From a virus, in the IMG/VR virus record IMGVR_UViG_3300042519_001676, positions 1 through 64,000 of that record: a stretch of 64,000 nt of DNA. One strand, 5' to 3'. Below the pieces are notes generated by a model, which saw nothing but the letters and a program-made list of their open reading frames with translations, ran no database searches and was not told where the DNA came from. Within the stretch, counting starts at the first letter, position 1, and each line of letters starts with the position of its first letter. This document shows positions 17,470 through 26,073 of the stretch, piece by piece. A program made the position numbers and the translations under genes.

Positions 17470-18030
17470 ATGAGTGAAATAAAAAGTTTAACCGGAAGTA
17501 TTATAGTATCGCAGCCTAGAAGCGAGGATCCCTATTTTACCAAGGGAGTTATATTAGTTGCAAAACACAGTCCTAGCGGGTCTTGGGGTTTAATGGTTAA
17601 CAAACCTGCCGCAAATTTAACCCTGGGTACAATTATGCAGGCAGTAGGGATTGATTCAAAAAAACGAGATAAAGTATTTGTTGGAGGACCAGTCGATACG
17701 CACAGAGTGTTTATTATTCATACTCTAGATTGGCAAAGTTCTAATACTATAAAAATTACGCCAGATATTGGAATCACTAACGAAATGGCCATACTTGCTG
17801 CAATTAGTAAAGACGAAGGCCCGGGACTTTATAGAACATGTATAGGTAGCTGTGGTTGGGCACCTAATCAATTAGACGGAGAATTTAGGGGAGATCCTCC
17901 GTGGAAACCACAAAATAGATGGCTCGATGCCCCGGCAACCATTGAGTCAATTTTCAATCTAGTCGATGACGGTCAATGGAATCGCAGTATAGAACTAGTT
18001 GCACAAAACAAAATCTCCAATTGGCTTTAA
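17470..18030 (+). CDS. YqgE/AlgH-family protein
   Basis: A 186-residue protein matching the bacterial YqgE/AlgH (UPF0301) family: SLTGSIIVSQPRSEDPYFTKG at the start, GSWGLMVNKPA (about 37-47), VFVGGPVDTHRVFIIHT (about 75-91), and GSCGWAPNQLDGEF (about 134-147). Length fits the usual 180-190 residues. The bacterial family has no firm biochemical role, though AlgH is linked to alginate regulation. A phage copy is unexpected; capture from a proteobacterial host is inference. It is on the + strand among minus-strand genes and overlaps the helicase gene end by 4 nt. Confidence 0.85.
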   Translation: MSEIKSLTGSIIVSQPRSEDPYFTKGVILVAKHSPSGSWGLMVNKPAANLTLGTIMQAVGIDSKKRDKVFVGGPVDTHRVFIIHTLDWQSSNTIKITPDIGITNEMAILAAISKDEGPGLYRTCIGSCGWAPNQLDGEFRGDPPWKPQNRWLDAPATIESIFNLVDDGQWNRSIELVAQNKISNWL

Positions 18031-19475
18031 TCCTTTTCCGGACTAAAACTACTCAGGATATCTCTAACACTTCTTTGTTGCGGTGAGACTTTGGCCTTAG
18101 GCAACGAGCTGCCTCTAGTAGGATCGATTTCACCAGTTTCCGGATCAACGTTAGTTGCTGTAACTACACTGGTTTTCTTTAATCCGTCAATTAATGCATT
18201 GCTTGCTGCACTACGTTGTTGGCTAAAACTGCCCTCTTCTTCTTCACCTAAGTCCTTAATTCTAAGACTATCGATGTCAAATTCTAAGTCAACCTTTTGC
18301 CCTACTCCGCTCGAACTACGTGTCTTCATAAATTGAATTTGATAACGTCCACGTTCACGCATAGCCCTACTGGTAAAGATACCAATAACGTTATCTGCTG
18401 TTTGAATCTTACTTAAACCACCTGAGATGTGACTGTGATCAAATTCGATTTCTTCAACAGCACTGCGGTTCAACTGTGCGGCAGTTACTACTACACACTG
18501 AGTTTCCATTGCAAAGTTACGAAGCTCTTCTGATACGTATTTGTCTTTAACAAACAAGTCACTTGGGCTAACTTTAACACTTAGTGGCATCATAAGGTCC
18601 AAGTAGTCCACTAAAATAATGTCAGGTTTTTTGCCTGTTTTGACCTGATATTCTTTTAAATATGACCTTAAATCGTTACAGTTTTTGCCGGAAGGCATGT
18701 ATTTTATCTGCATTCCGCCAGCACGGCGACCAGTGAGTTTAACCTTCATTTCAACGTCATCTAAGTTCTTAAAGATGTCTTTGGAAGCAATACCAGTTAG
18801 CATACTGTCCACACGCATACCCACTAAACCTTCACTCAATTCAAAGGTAAAATAGATCACGTTCAACCCGGCGAGCGAAAAGTTTACACCTAAGTTGGCA
18901 AGGAATAAACTCTTACCGCCACCAGAGCCAGCACAGAAAATGTTCAATTCACCACGCTTGAAACCGCCGTACAGCTTGCGATCAATACTTGGATAACCAG
19001 TGCTGATCTGTCCATTATTGTCCTTCAACAATAACAAGCGGGCTCTTGGATCAAACCAGTAGTCAGTGCCCATGTCTTTGTTCAAACTGATCTGGATAGC
19101 GTCTTTGATCAGCTTTTCGACCGGAGTGTACTCGCCCTTTTCCAACAAGTCGGCTGATTTAAGAATTGCCCGCTCTAGCCCTTTATGTCGACTAAATGTT
19201 TCAAATTCATTCATCAACCAGTCATAGTTTTCTTTAGGTAATGTAATAGCCTGAAAGTCTGTGCTACAGCTAGCATTAACAATACTAACCTCAGGCATGA
19301 CTTTGTAGTCGTCTACATACTTGGTAACAAACGCCGCAGAATCCTGATATCGTTTGTCAAAATTTTCAGCATCAAAGATATTCTGACAGCGGATAAAAGT
19401 TTCAGCATCTGAAAGAAACATCTCCAGATACAGTTTTTGCATTTCTGCGTTATAATTAGGTTTGTTCATCGTCAT
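18027..19475 (-). CDS. 41: replicative DNA helicase, gp41/DnaB-like
   Basis: A 482-residue RecA-fold helicase. The N-terminal part (1-140) is the helical primase-interacting region, and Walker A is GSGGGKS (about 183-189) within GELNIFCAGSGGGKSLFLANLG. Walker B (IILVDYLDLMMP, about 275-285) and the DnaB-type arginine-rich end (SRAMRERGRYQIQFMKTRSSSG) follow. As T4 gp41, it would unwind DNA ahead of the fork with primase gp61. The primase gene lies immediately upstream and overlaps by 20 nt. The tail past residue 430 is Ser/Pro/Lys-rich and variable. Confidence 0.9.
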   Translation of the reverse strand: MTMNKPNYNAEMQKLYLEMFLSDAETFIRCQNIFDAENFDKRYQDSAAFVTKYVDDYKVMPEVSIVNASCSTDFQAITLPKENYDWLMNEFETFSRHKGLERAILKSADLLEKGEYTPVEKLIKDAIQISLNKDMGTDYWFDPRARLLLLKDNNGQISTGYPSIDRKLYGGFKRGELNIFCAGSGGGKSLFLANLGVNFSLAGLNVIYFTFELSEGLVGMRVDSMLTGIASKDIFKNLDDVEMKVKLTGRRAGGMQIKYMPSGKNCNDLRSYLKEYQVKTGKKPDIILVDYLDLMMPLSVKVSPSDLFVKDKYVSEELRNFAMETQCVVVTAAQLNRSAVEEIEFDHSHISGGLSKIQTADNVIGIFTSRAMRERGRYQIQFMKTRSSSGVGQKVDLEFDIDSLRIKDLGEEEEGSFSQQRSAASNALIDGLKKTSVVTATNVDPETGEIDPTRGSSLPKAKVSPQQRSVRDILSSFSPEKD

Positions 19476-20457
19476 GCAGGTTCTCTAGTTTTTTCTTTAG
19501 TAATTGTATTTTTATCTCATTTGCTTCTACGTACTGTAGAATTGTGAACAGGGTATACAATCTACCATATCTATGCACAGCATCGGCACAGTCTTTGACG
19601 CTGTCTTGCCACTCTGGCATACTCACTGTCCAGCTATTTTCTAATGCGGCTTGTATTAATTTTGCTCCAGGCTTGTCTCGATCAGGCACCGCGATAACTC
19701 GCTTACCTAACTTATTAATTCTAGCAATTTGCGTAGCATTTGGTTCGTTAGTCATAATTGCTACACCGTCAACAGCTATCGCATCAAATTGCCCTTCAAC
19801 TACAATTACATATTCTCTATCTTCGGTCTGCCGATCGATGTTGAACACATAGCCACTTTGACTGTCTGTAAGGTATTTGGGTTTACCGGGTTTTATTTTC
19901 CGCCCAGTAAACCCCACTACCACACCGTCCTGATAGAAGGGAATAATAACTCGATCACGATATCCGTTCTCCGGACTCCACATCCAGTTGTACCATTCTA
20001 AATCCATGCTTCTACCAGCAAGGTAATCAACCACTGCTAATACTTCATCGTTTGGCTCAGCCATTAACCATTCTAATATTGACTTACAGTCTTCCGGGAG
20101 AGGTCTGGGCTCTTGATGAAAATTAATAGTAGGAGCAGCTACCGGTTGATCTTCTTTACTACGTAACGCCTCGAGGTTTAGTTTATTAATTTCCTCACTA
20201 GGCATTCCCATCCAGTTAAACAAATTTTTAGTATTCTTGCTTAATAACCTTCCGGGTGTCCAGCCTGCTTTGAATCCGCAGTTGAAACAATGATATTGGA
20301 ATCCATCGTTACTGAACAGCACACCACCACGTTTTCTTGTGTCTTGATGATCTCCATTGTGATGGCAACAGACTGCGTTGAAACCTATCCAGCCACTAGG
20401 AGTTGTCTTCCTTTTAGGAGGCAGAAAAGTTTGTACGGAAGCCTGTATGAGATTCAT
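19456..20457 (-). CDS. 61: DNA primase, gp61-like
   Basis: A 333-residue primase. Residues 28-62 form a CHC2-type zinc site (AVCCHHNGDH...HCFNCGFKAGW with Cys57 and Cys60), and a TOPRIM domain begins at VIVVEGQFDAIAV (about 213-225), with AVPDRDKPG (about 250-258) supplying the DxD acidic pair. It makes RNA primers for lagging-strand synthesis in the T4 replisome. It precedes the helicase with a 20-nt overlap, the usual functional pair. Size is close to T4 gp61 (342 residues). Confidence 0.9.
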   Translation of the reverse strand: MNLIQASVQTFLPPKRKTTPSGWIGFNAVCCHHNGDHQDTRKRGGVLFSNDGFQYHCFNCGFKAGWTPGRLLSKNTKNLFNWMGMPSEEINKLNLEALRSKEDQPVAAPTINFHQEPRPLPEDCKSILEWLMAEPNDEVLAVVDYLAGRSMDLEWYNWMWSPENGYRDRVIIPFYQDGVVVGFTGRKIKPGKPKYLTDSQSGYVFNIDRQTEDREYVIVVEGQFDAIAVDGVAIMTNEPNATQIARINKLGKRVIAVPDRDKPGAKLIQAALENSWTVSMPEWQDSVKDCADAVHRYGRLYTLFTILQYVEANEIKIQLLKKKLENLHDDEQT

Positions 20458-20466
20458 ACATACAGT

Positions 20467-21585
20467 TTAGCTTCTTACAAGTACTTTGTCAATTTTTCCG
20501 TTTGGATAATAAGCCGAACCAGGAGTAGGATTGCCTGGCATTTCAGGACTGTAGAAGTTTAACAGATTTGGTAAATTTGAATTATCAGGATACCATTTTA
20601 CTCTAACATCACTCCAAATGCCTACTGCATTTGCATAATCTACACCGGTAAAATTTGTATAGGTTTTAGTTTCTAATGTTGCATAATTAGCAAAGTTAGA
20701 AGGTGCATTGTCCAAGGTTGCTTGCACATCTACGGTGCCAGTGTAATTGGTAAAATACATAGCGATTGTAGTGGCCTGACTCATTTCAGGATTTGCACGT
20801 AAGTTTCCAGAATAGAATTCATATCTATTAGGTTCGACGTCCCTATTTGCAAAATATTTAAAGGCAGCAGTTTCTAAACTGTCTTTCAATACTGGTACAA
20901 GTTCGCTAGTTAATCTTGCAACTCCGGCAATATTATAATATGTGTTTGAATATGCAGGGATAGATGAACCATCATTGTCAGTCAATGTAACTGAAAAATT
21001 ATAGTAACCGTTATGTAGTTCTCGAGTGTCGTTTTCAGTCAACGATAATACCGCTAGTCCGCGAGTTGCAGTAGTAACACCGTTGTCAATAACTTCAAGT
21101 GTTTTCTGCACAACCATTCTATTTTGTTCTGCATCAAACATAGAAAATACAAAATTATGATTGAAAGTAACCGCGGTGCCCGATGTTATAGTTTCAGTAA
21201 TGGGTGATAGGAATTGTCCTAGATCAGCATCGTATTGTGGATCTAAGTTATCAAGTGTTAGGGTATTTGAATTAATTGCAGAAATATAAGTGCCGTTAGT
21301 TACACTATCACTGTTCACTAGCATACCTACTTGGACATTGGTAGCATCGGCTACTGTGAGTAAATTAGAAGCAGATGTTGCAGCCCCAACAGTACTAGAT
21401 GCAGCTAAAATTCTAACTAATTTTTGATCAGAGTTTTTAAACTGTAGCTGTACCTTGTTTTTAAGTCCTCTTTGTAATTTTAACTCTCGTTGGTACATAG
21501 TTTCATGTGTCCTTGTTATATCGTCGTCCAGATCTAATTGTACACTGAACAAATTGGAGTATAAATAGATTGGTAATTTCTGCAT
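20467..21585 (-). CDS. probable virion structural protein
   Basis: A 372-residue Asn/Thr/Ser-rich beta protein starting MQKLPIYLYSNLFSV. Gaps such as SASNLLTVADATNVQVGM resemble beta modules of tail or fibre proteins. The start at 21585 is chosen because a TAAATA late motif is 5 nt upstream and the N-terminus (LPIYLYSN) fits similar phage proteins; a start at 21636 would lie behind the divergent gene's start. Late-type promoter and composition suggest a virion component; no named homologue. Confidence 0.7.
   Translation of the reverse strand: MQKLPIYLYSNLFSVQLDLDDDITRTHETMYQRELKLQRGLKNKVQLQFKNSDQKLVRILAASSTVGAATSASNLLTVADATNVQVGMLVNSDSVTNGTYISAINSNTLTLDNLDPQYDADLGQFLSPITETITSGTAVTFNHNFVFSMFDAEQNRMVVQKTLEVIDNGVTTATRGLAVLSLTENDTRELHNGYYNFSVTLTDNDGSSIPAYSNTYYNIAGVARLTSELVPVLKDSLETAAFKYFANRDVEPNRYEFYSGNLRANPEMSQATTIAMYFTNYTGTVDVQATLDNAPSNFANYATLETKTYTNFTGVDYANAVGIWSDVRVKWYPDNSNLPNLLNFYSPEMPGNPTPGSAYYPNGKIDKVLVRS
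21560..21567 (+). promoter_or_regulatory. T4 late consensus TATAAATA
   Basis: Exact TATAAATA on the + strand, 32 nt before the ATG at 21600, within the start of the divergent structural gene. A chance match in A/T-rich DNA cannot be excluded. Confidence 0.4.
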
Positions 21586-21590
21586 ACATA

Positions 21591-21596
21591 TATTTA
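21591..21596 (-). promoter_or_regulatory. T4-late-type TAAATA motif
   Basis: Minus strand ATAAATATATGT directly before the ATG at 21585 (5-nt gap). Confidence 0.6.
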
Positions 21597-21599
21597 TTA

Positions 21600-21983
21600 A
21601 TGACCAACAAGGACGAGTTTCAACAAAAGTTTCCATTCATAACCTGCATCAAAACCTCAGATAATGAGTATATAGGTATCATTGTAAATCACGATGATAA
21701 CGTTACTAGCATATACAACTATGCTGATATACGCAACGAAGAACATAAACACTTGTTCTTAGAAATGGGAGAAGTTTGGTGGTGGGAAAGTAATAGGAAA
21801 ATCCCTATCAACATTTTTCTAAAACAAGAAATGGTGGCTTTCAGGCCTTTTATAAAAACATTCAACAGCAAAGATGTTGAAATTATTTTTGGGCCAATTG
21901 TTAATCTAGGTGAGATTGCTGAAAAGCGTGTCAAACGCAAGAGCATTCAACTGGTTAGAAGTGTTAAGAAAAAGGGTAGCTAA
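21600..21983 (+). CDS. conserved T4-like phage protein, unknown function
   Basis: A 127-residue protein (MTNKDEFQQKFPFITCIKTSD) with EYIGIIVNHDDNVTSIYNY, MGEVWWWESNRKIPINIFLK and a basic C-terminus (EKRVKRKSIQLVR). The WWWESNR block looks like a conserved signature of T4-like phages of aquatic hosts, in my recollection. The basic end suggests nucleic-acid or polymerase contact, which is inference. It lies alone on the + strand and overlaps the DnaE-like gene end by 20 nt. Confidence 0.75.
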   Translation: MTNKDEFQQKFPFITCIKTSDNEYIGIIVNHDDNVTSIYNYADIRNEEHKHLFLEMGEVWWWESNRKIPINIFLKQEMVAFRPFIKTFNSKDVEIIFGPIVNLGEIAEKRVKRKSIQLVRSVKKKGS

Positions 21984-22542
21984 CCCGTTCGCAAATCAAG
22001 TTAAGTTGAACAACAATAACGTGAGCATAAGCAACAGCATGAGCCTTCTTAAAGAAATAAGCATCATCCGTTTTAGTCCATATCTCCTGTTGGATACCTT
22101 GGAAACCTTCTTTCTCGCATACTGGGATGAGATGTTTTTTACCCGGGCGGAGAAGTGCAAGGAACATGGATAATTCTTCAATGCTCTTAGGCTTTAATTT
22201 TGCAATCAATTGATGATACCCATTGATATGAAACAGCTGGTCACATACCGCCGGATCTTCTAATAAGTCCCAAAGCGGCTCAGCTGCTAATAATTCTTTA
22301 AGATGTTCTTCATTACGGACACCTTCATATGCACTAACATTTAAAAAATCAATTTTAAAGTAGCCTCGAGATTCTGCTTCTTTATAATTGATATTGGCAT
22401 TGCCGGTTAATGAGTTAACAGGAATTGCATGACAATACGCACCTGTGTTATGTTTCTTTCCGTCTTCAAGACAAGCAGGCACATGCTGAATTATATCCAA
22501 CACATTTGAACGATTTAAGAAATCTATATCAATATCAGGCAA
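21964..22542 (-). CDS. miniature DNA polymerase III alpha (DnaE)-like protein
   Basis: A 192-residue protein starting at TTG (GGGAG site 7 nt upstream). It opens with MPDIDIDF, the DnaE motif that carries two catalytic aspartates (here Asp5 and Asp7). It continues with HNTGAYCHAIPVN, YFKIDFLNVSAYEGV (Asp65 aligning with the third catalytic Asp), CDQLFHINGYHQLIAKLKP, LALLRPGKK and KKAHAVAYAHVI. All are recognisable palm and fingers motifs of C-family polymerases. Spacing between the second and third Asp is 58 versus 152 in E. coli DnaE, so the thumb is nearly absent. PHP, tau-binding and OB parts are missing. Activity is unknown; it may be a degenerate or accessory protein. Confidence 0.75.
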   Translation of the reverse strand: MPDIDIDFLNRSNVLDIIQHVPACLEDGKKHNTGAYCHAIPVNSLTGNANINYKEAESRGYFKIDFLNVSAYEGVRNEEHLKELLAAEPLWDLLEDPAVCDQLFHINGYHQLIAKLKPKSIEELSMFLALLRPGKKHLIPVCEKEGFQGIQQEIWTKTDDAYFFKKAHAVAYAHVIVVQLNLICERVSYPFS

Positions 22543-23227
22543 TTCCAGTCTCCCTACAAATTTCTTTTACAAACGCCACATCCGCCGGGCAGTCTCTAAA
22601 TTTCTTTGACCAAAAAGATAAATCTAATGTTTGATTAATCATATCCAATTGCTCGTCATTAAACATTCTCATTAGTTCAACTCCGCTCCCAGAATTTAGA
22701 ACTAACCAGGGACTGACTTTTCCATCTCTAATATGATGTACTGCACGATTTACATTTACGTATTTGAAGTAATGTGCAAAATTTGCATTTTGTTCTTCGC
22801 CCCATTCCATCATATATTGCAAGCTTCTTTCAATAGCACTTTCTACAGGCTCTATTTTGATCAGCTCACTTAGATATTTGTCATACAGATCATCTCTACA
22901 CCAATGATCTAATTTAATTCCGCTCTTAACTACGTAGTCGATAAATCGTTCTGGATACAAAGGATTTACATTGTTAATAAAGCTACCAAATTTTACAAAG
23001 GCATTATAGTATGCACTCTTACAAAAGTCACTATAGGGTTTTTGTTTTTTTGCAGCCTGAGTAAGTTGATAAAATCTGTTGTAGGCAAAGAATCCCATCT
23101 GGACTCTTTTTTCATCCTTTTGTAGCACTCGCCTTTTTCGTTCACACATATGAGCAACAAGAGTTTTCTCTTGCATAAAACTCTTGTTACAATGCACACA
23201 TGTAAAAGGTTGGTCAACTAACTCCAT
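22535..23227 (-). CDS. zinc-finger protein of unknown function
   Basis: A 230-residue protein with an N-terminal C2HC finger (Cys10, Cys13, His26, Cys28: FTCVHCNKSF, VAHMCERKRR) followed by a basic stretch and a helical, aromatic-rich domain (RVQMGFFAYNRFYQLTQ). The finger and basic region suggest DNA or RNA binding. It lies between the clamp-loader-like gene and the DnaE-like gene with 8-nt and 1-nt overlaps, implying an operon with a role in replication. Confidence 0.75.
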   Translation of the reverse strand: MELVDQPFTCVHCNKSFMQEKTLVAHMCERKRRVLQKDEKRVQMGFFAYNRFYQLTQAAKKQKPYSDFCKSAYYNAFVKFGSFINNVNPLYPERFIDYVVKSGIKLDHWCRDDLYDKYLSELIKIEPVESAIERSLQYMMEWGEEQNANFAHYFKYVNVNRAVHHIRDGKVSPWLVLNSGSGVELMRMFNDEQLDMINQTLDLSFWSKKFRDCPADVAFVKEICRETGIA

Positions 23228-23688
23228 TACTCGTATTCTTTCCGTTGTTTCTTATCAAATCCCATTTTATCAAACAATTCTTGTTTGTCTTTATCGTCCA
23301 TCAATGATGCTAACACTTTGATATCACTTAACTTCATTGCAGGATATAATTCTTCAAGAAGCTTCTCAATCTTGTTTGCTTTGCCTTTGGCACCTGACTT
23401 CAGGTATGTGTATTTGACAGGCACACCAACTCCGCAACTGGCAAATAATTGCCAAAGAAGTTGCTTATGACCTTTACTTAAAGTCCAGTGATTGATATTG
23501 ACAAGATCATTAACTCGTTCGAGAATGAACTGATATGTTTCGGGATCAACTTGAGGATTGCTTACATATCTCATTAAAATATACGGACTAAAAACTTTCT
23601 TCTCTTCGTCAGTTAAGTTCTTATAAAAATCGTGGTCTCTACGATTTACCGCTGTTAATTCTCTGCCAATGTCTAGTTTTGCTGCCAT
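23227..23688 (-). CDS. 62: clamp-loader small subunit, gp62-like
   Basis: A 153-residue helical protein. It follows the layout of gp62 of T4-like phages: an N-terminal part with FSPYILMRYVSNP, a middle FILERVNDLVNINHWTLSKGHKQLLW, and a C-terminal YTYLKSGAKGKANKIEKLLEELYP block resembling the YKxxLxKxGK...L segment of T4 gp62. gp62 works with gp44 to load the sliding clamp. No gp44 or gp45 lies in this window. The assignment is by pattern and context, so moderate. Confidence 0.55.
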   Translation of the reverse strand: MAAKLDIGRELTAVNRRDHDFYKNLTDEEKKVFSPYILMRYVSNPQVDPETYQFILERVNDLVNINHWTLSKGHKQLLWQLFASCGVGVPVKYTYLKSGAKGKANKIEKLLEELYPAMKLSDIKVLASLMDDKDKQELFDKMGFDKKQRKEYE

Positions 23689-23690
23689 GT

Positions 23691-23990
23691 TTATACCGGA
23701 TGATGAGGAACTTTATATTCTTTGTCTTTGCTTAGATAGTACAATATTTTAACACGTTCTAAGGCGTTTTCCAATTCTTTATTGTCCAAGGCTGCTTGTC
23801 TAATATCATGCCATAACTGAGATTCGCTAGGCGTACTCATATAATTTCTGTGATCTAACGGATCCCTATGATAGTCGTATCCCACAACGGTCCTTTCAGT
23901 GCTACCTTGTTCGCGGGCATATACAGTGCCGCCTACTCGTTCGTAAATTAGCTTAACGTTCGGAGTCAGACTGCCCATACGTATATCCAT
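23691..23990 (-). CDS. hypothetical protein
   Basis: A 99-residue protein (MDIRMGSLTPNVKLIYERVGGTVYAREQGS) with a TVVGYDYHRDPLDHRNY segment and a helical C-terminus (LENALERVKILYYLSKD). Similar proteins occur in T4-like phages near replication genes, but no function is known. It overlaps the small gene 23953-24111 by 38 nt. Confidence 0.75.
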   Translation of the reverse strand: MDIRMGSLTPNVKLIYERVGGTVYAREQGSTERTVVGYDYHRDPLDHRNYMSTPSESQLWHDIRQAALDNKELENALERVKILYYLSKDKEYKVPHHPV

Positions 23991-24111
23991 ATTGTGAATG
24001 TGCCCAGCGAGAAAATCGTTCTAATCCTTCTCGATCATTCGGATAACTCTCTGAATAGATTCTAATTAGTCTATTCAATGTTTCAAATATTTGCGGTTCA
24101 GTATACGGCAT
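23953..24111 (-). CDS. 52-residue hypothetical protein
   Basis: A 52-residue ORF (MPYTEPQIFETLNRLIRIY...RFSRWAHSQYGYTYG) filling the gap between two larger genes. It starts 1 nt before the upstream gene's stop (24113) and overlaps the next start by 38 nt. Helical and Arg/Tyr-rich. Support is the tight fit in the operon and an unbroken frame; no family recognised. Confidence 0.6.
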   Translation of the reverse strand: MPYTEPQIFETLNRLIRIYSESYPNDREGLERFSRWAHSQYGYTYGQSDSER

Positions 24112-24112
24112 A

Positions 24113-24616
24113 TTACCAGCACCTTGAGTAATCTACTAGTTCACTTTGACGACTGACTTCTTTAACAAAGTATGCACACGGAGGTTTAGGATCGTTGTTT
24201 AACGGAGTACATAACAGTTGTCCTGGCTTCATTTTAGGAAAATACCAACGAACATCTTGATACACATCAACAATATCAATATCGTAAAACTCGGGTCTAA
24301 ATGAGCTCAATGGATTAAAAATAAATGTTCTAAAGCCGCGATCATTCAAACTAGTCAGAGGTATAATTTCCATATCGGGACCCTCTGGGTCTCCTACAAT
24401 AGTACACCAATCTAATGGCATGTTTACAGTATATGGCCCGACTTTAAGTACCGCAGCAGGTGCAGTGAACGACTCTAAGAATATTAGAGGAATATAAAAA
24501 TAGTCAGGATTTTGTGGATCGCTATTGTCCATAACACTGAATCTGAGATCTTCATCAACCTCATCTGGTAGGTCGTTTAGATGATAAATCTTATTATCAA
24601 GTGTGAGAATTTGCAT
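24113..24616 (-). CDS. conserved hypothetical protein
   Basis: A 167-residue beta-rich protein (MQILTLDNKIYHLNDLPDE; FIFNPLSSFRPEFYDIDIVDVYQDVRWYFPK) ending in a Cys/Tyr-rich tail. No motif identified. It follows the UvsW gene directly (overlap of 1 nt at 24616), so it is likely in the recombination operon. Confidence 0.75.
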   Translation of the reverse strand: MQILTLDNKIYHLNDLPDEVDEDLRFSVMDNSDPQNPDYFYIPLIFLESFTAPAAVLKVGPYTVNMPLDWCTIVGDPEGPDMEIIPLTSLNDRGFRTFIFNPLSSFRPEFYDIDIVDVYQDVRWYFPKMKPGQLLCTPLNNDPKPPCAYFVKEVSRQSELVDYSRCW

Positions 24617-26073
24617 TAATATTTTACCTTTTCAATTGTGAACGGATACTTGGCGTCTTTGTAGAACTTCTTTCGTTCAGTAAGGTGTCTCTTCGCATAC
24701 TTCGTCGACGCTGTAATATCCCAGATTTGTACAAAGTCTTTGTCGTCTGCTTTTCTAATGCCTCGCCCAATGCTTTGTATAACCCTTGTAAAGCTCTTTC
24801 CGGACTCAACCATAACCAAATTAAAAATACGGGGGATATTAAGACCCACAGCGGCCACACCATAAGTCGCCACAATAATCTTTTTATCAGCAGTTCTAAC
24901 TTCGTCATACTCAGTCTTCCGGTCTTTAGTTTTTACTTCTCCCGAGATAAAGACACTATCTGGGATGTTGTCTACTATTATACGTCCTGTTTCAATCCTG
25001 TCAACCAGTACTAACGTATTTCCACTTTCTGCAATTCCTGCAACCAGTTTACTAATCCATGCAACTCGATCTTCATCGGTCACTAGATACTTTAGTTCTT
25101 CAGGATAACTGCCAAATTCTTTCCACTCAGCAGTTTGGATAACATTTACATGGCAGGTGCTTAGTACTCCTGCCTCTTGCAGAGTATGTGCCTTAACTGT
25201 GTGTACTACTTCGCCTAATGCACATTTAATATTTTGAAAATCTATATCTTCTTTAGGCACAGTTCCGGTTAGTCCCCAACGAATGGGTGCATTGGCAAGA
25301 TTGTTGGTTAACAGTTTCTTCAACACTTCTGCCTTGGCCATATGCACCTCATCAACCATTACTGTTTGAACACCTTCAAGTAATTCTGCCAGTGTTAATA
25401 ACTCTTCGTCGGTGGTATTTTTAGATCTCTTGTCAAGAATATTCAAACTTTGCCAAGTACAGATAGTATGTGTCTTATCAAGATTTTTTCTATCTCCGTA
25501 GTACACTCCGACGTCTAATCCGCAGTTAATGAAGTCTTCTTCAGTTTGTTCAACTAGACTTTTGTTAGGAACAATGGTCACAGTTCGACCATATTTTTCA
25601 CAGATTTTTGCCAACGTGGCTGTGGTAATTGTCTTACCAAAGCCCGTGGCAATTTCTTGAATGCACTGAGGATTTTCTAGAAACTTGTTAACAACTTCAA
25701 CTTGATCATCACGCAGTCTAATCTTTGATCCGGCAAACCGATGACCTTCAGGCCATGTTTGGTCACCCCAAAAATCTTCAGCAACTAGGTCAAAGCTCAA
25801 GGCCATAGGAACACGATGATCTTCTAGTACAGGATCGTAACCCTGATGTACTAATTCCTCAATAACATCAGGTAACATACTCATATAGGTAGTGCCACCA
25901 AGTCCAAAGAAGCTAGTGCAACCGTCCCAACGACCTAATTTATAAGCAGGCAAGTAGCGAGCTTTTTGATCAAAATATTTGAATTTTGTAACCAGTTTTT
26001 TTCTTGTGTCAAGGTCTAAGTTTTCAATTTTTACATTGACTTCATCCTTGATTATAATTTTACAATAGGCCAA
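24616..26073 (-). CDS. uvsW: recombination helicase UvsW
   Basis: A 485-residue superfamily 2 helicase. Walker A is ATGFGKT (about 142-148), the DExH box is DEVH (about 241-244), motif III is LTGTVP (about 267-272), and the C-terminal motif VI is QSIGRGIRK. An N-terminal double-strand-DNA-binding region of about 110 residues precedes the core, as in T4 UvsW (503 residues). It branch-migrates recombination intermediates and resolves R-loops during the switch to recombination-dependent replication. It overlaps the upstream gene 26060-27262 by 14 nt. Confidence 0.9.
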   Translation of the reverse strand: MAYCKIIIKDEVNVKIENLDLDTRKKLVTKFKYFDQKARYLPAYKLGRWDGCTSFFGLGGTTYMSMLPDVIEELVHQGYDPVLEDHRVPMALSFDLVAEDFWGDQTWPEGHRFAGSKIRLRDDQVEVVNKFLENPQCIQEIATGFGKTITTATLAKICEKYGRTVTIVPNKSLVEQTEEDFINCGLDVGVYYGDRKNLDKTHTICTWQSLNILDKRSKNTTDEELLTLAELLEGVQTVMVDEVHMAKAEVLKKLLTNNLANAPIRWGLTGTVPKEDIDFQNIKCALGEVVHTVKAHTLQEAGVLSTCHVNVIQTAEWKEFGSYPEELKYLVTDEDRVAWISKLVAGIAESGNTLVLVDRIETGRIIVDNIPDSVFISGEVKTKDRKTEYDEVRTADKKIIVATYGVAAVGLNIPRIFNLVMVESGKSFTRVIQSIGRGIRKADDKDFVQIWDITASTKYAKRHLTERKKFYKDAKYPFTIEKVKY

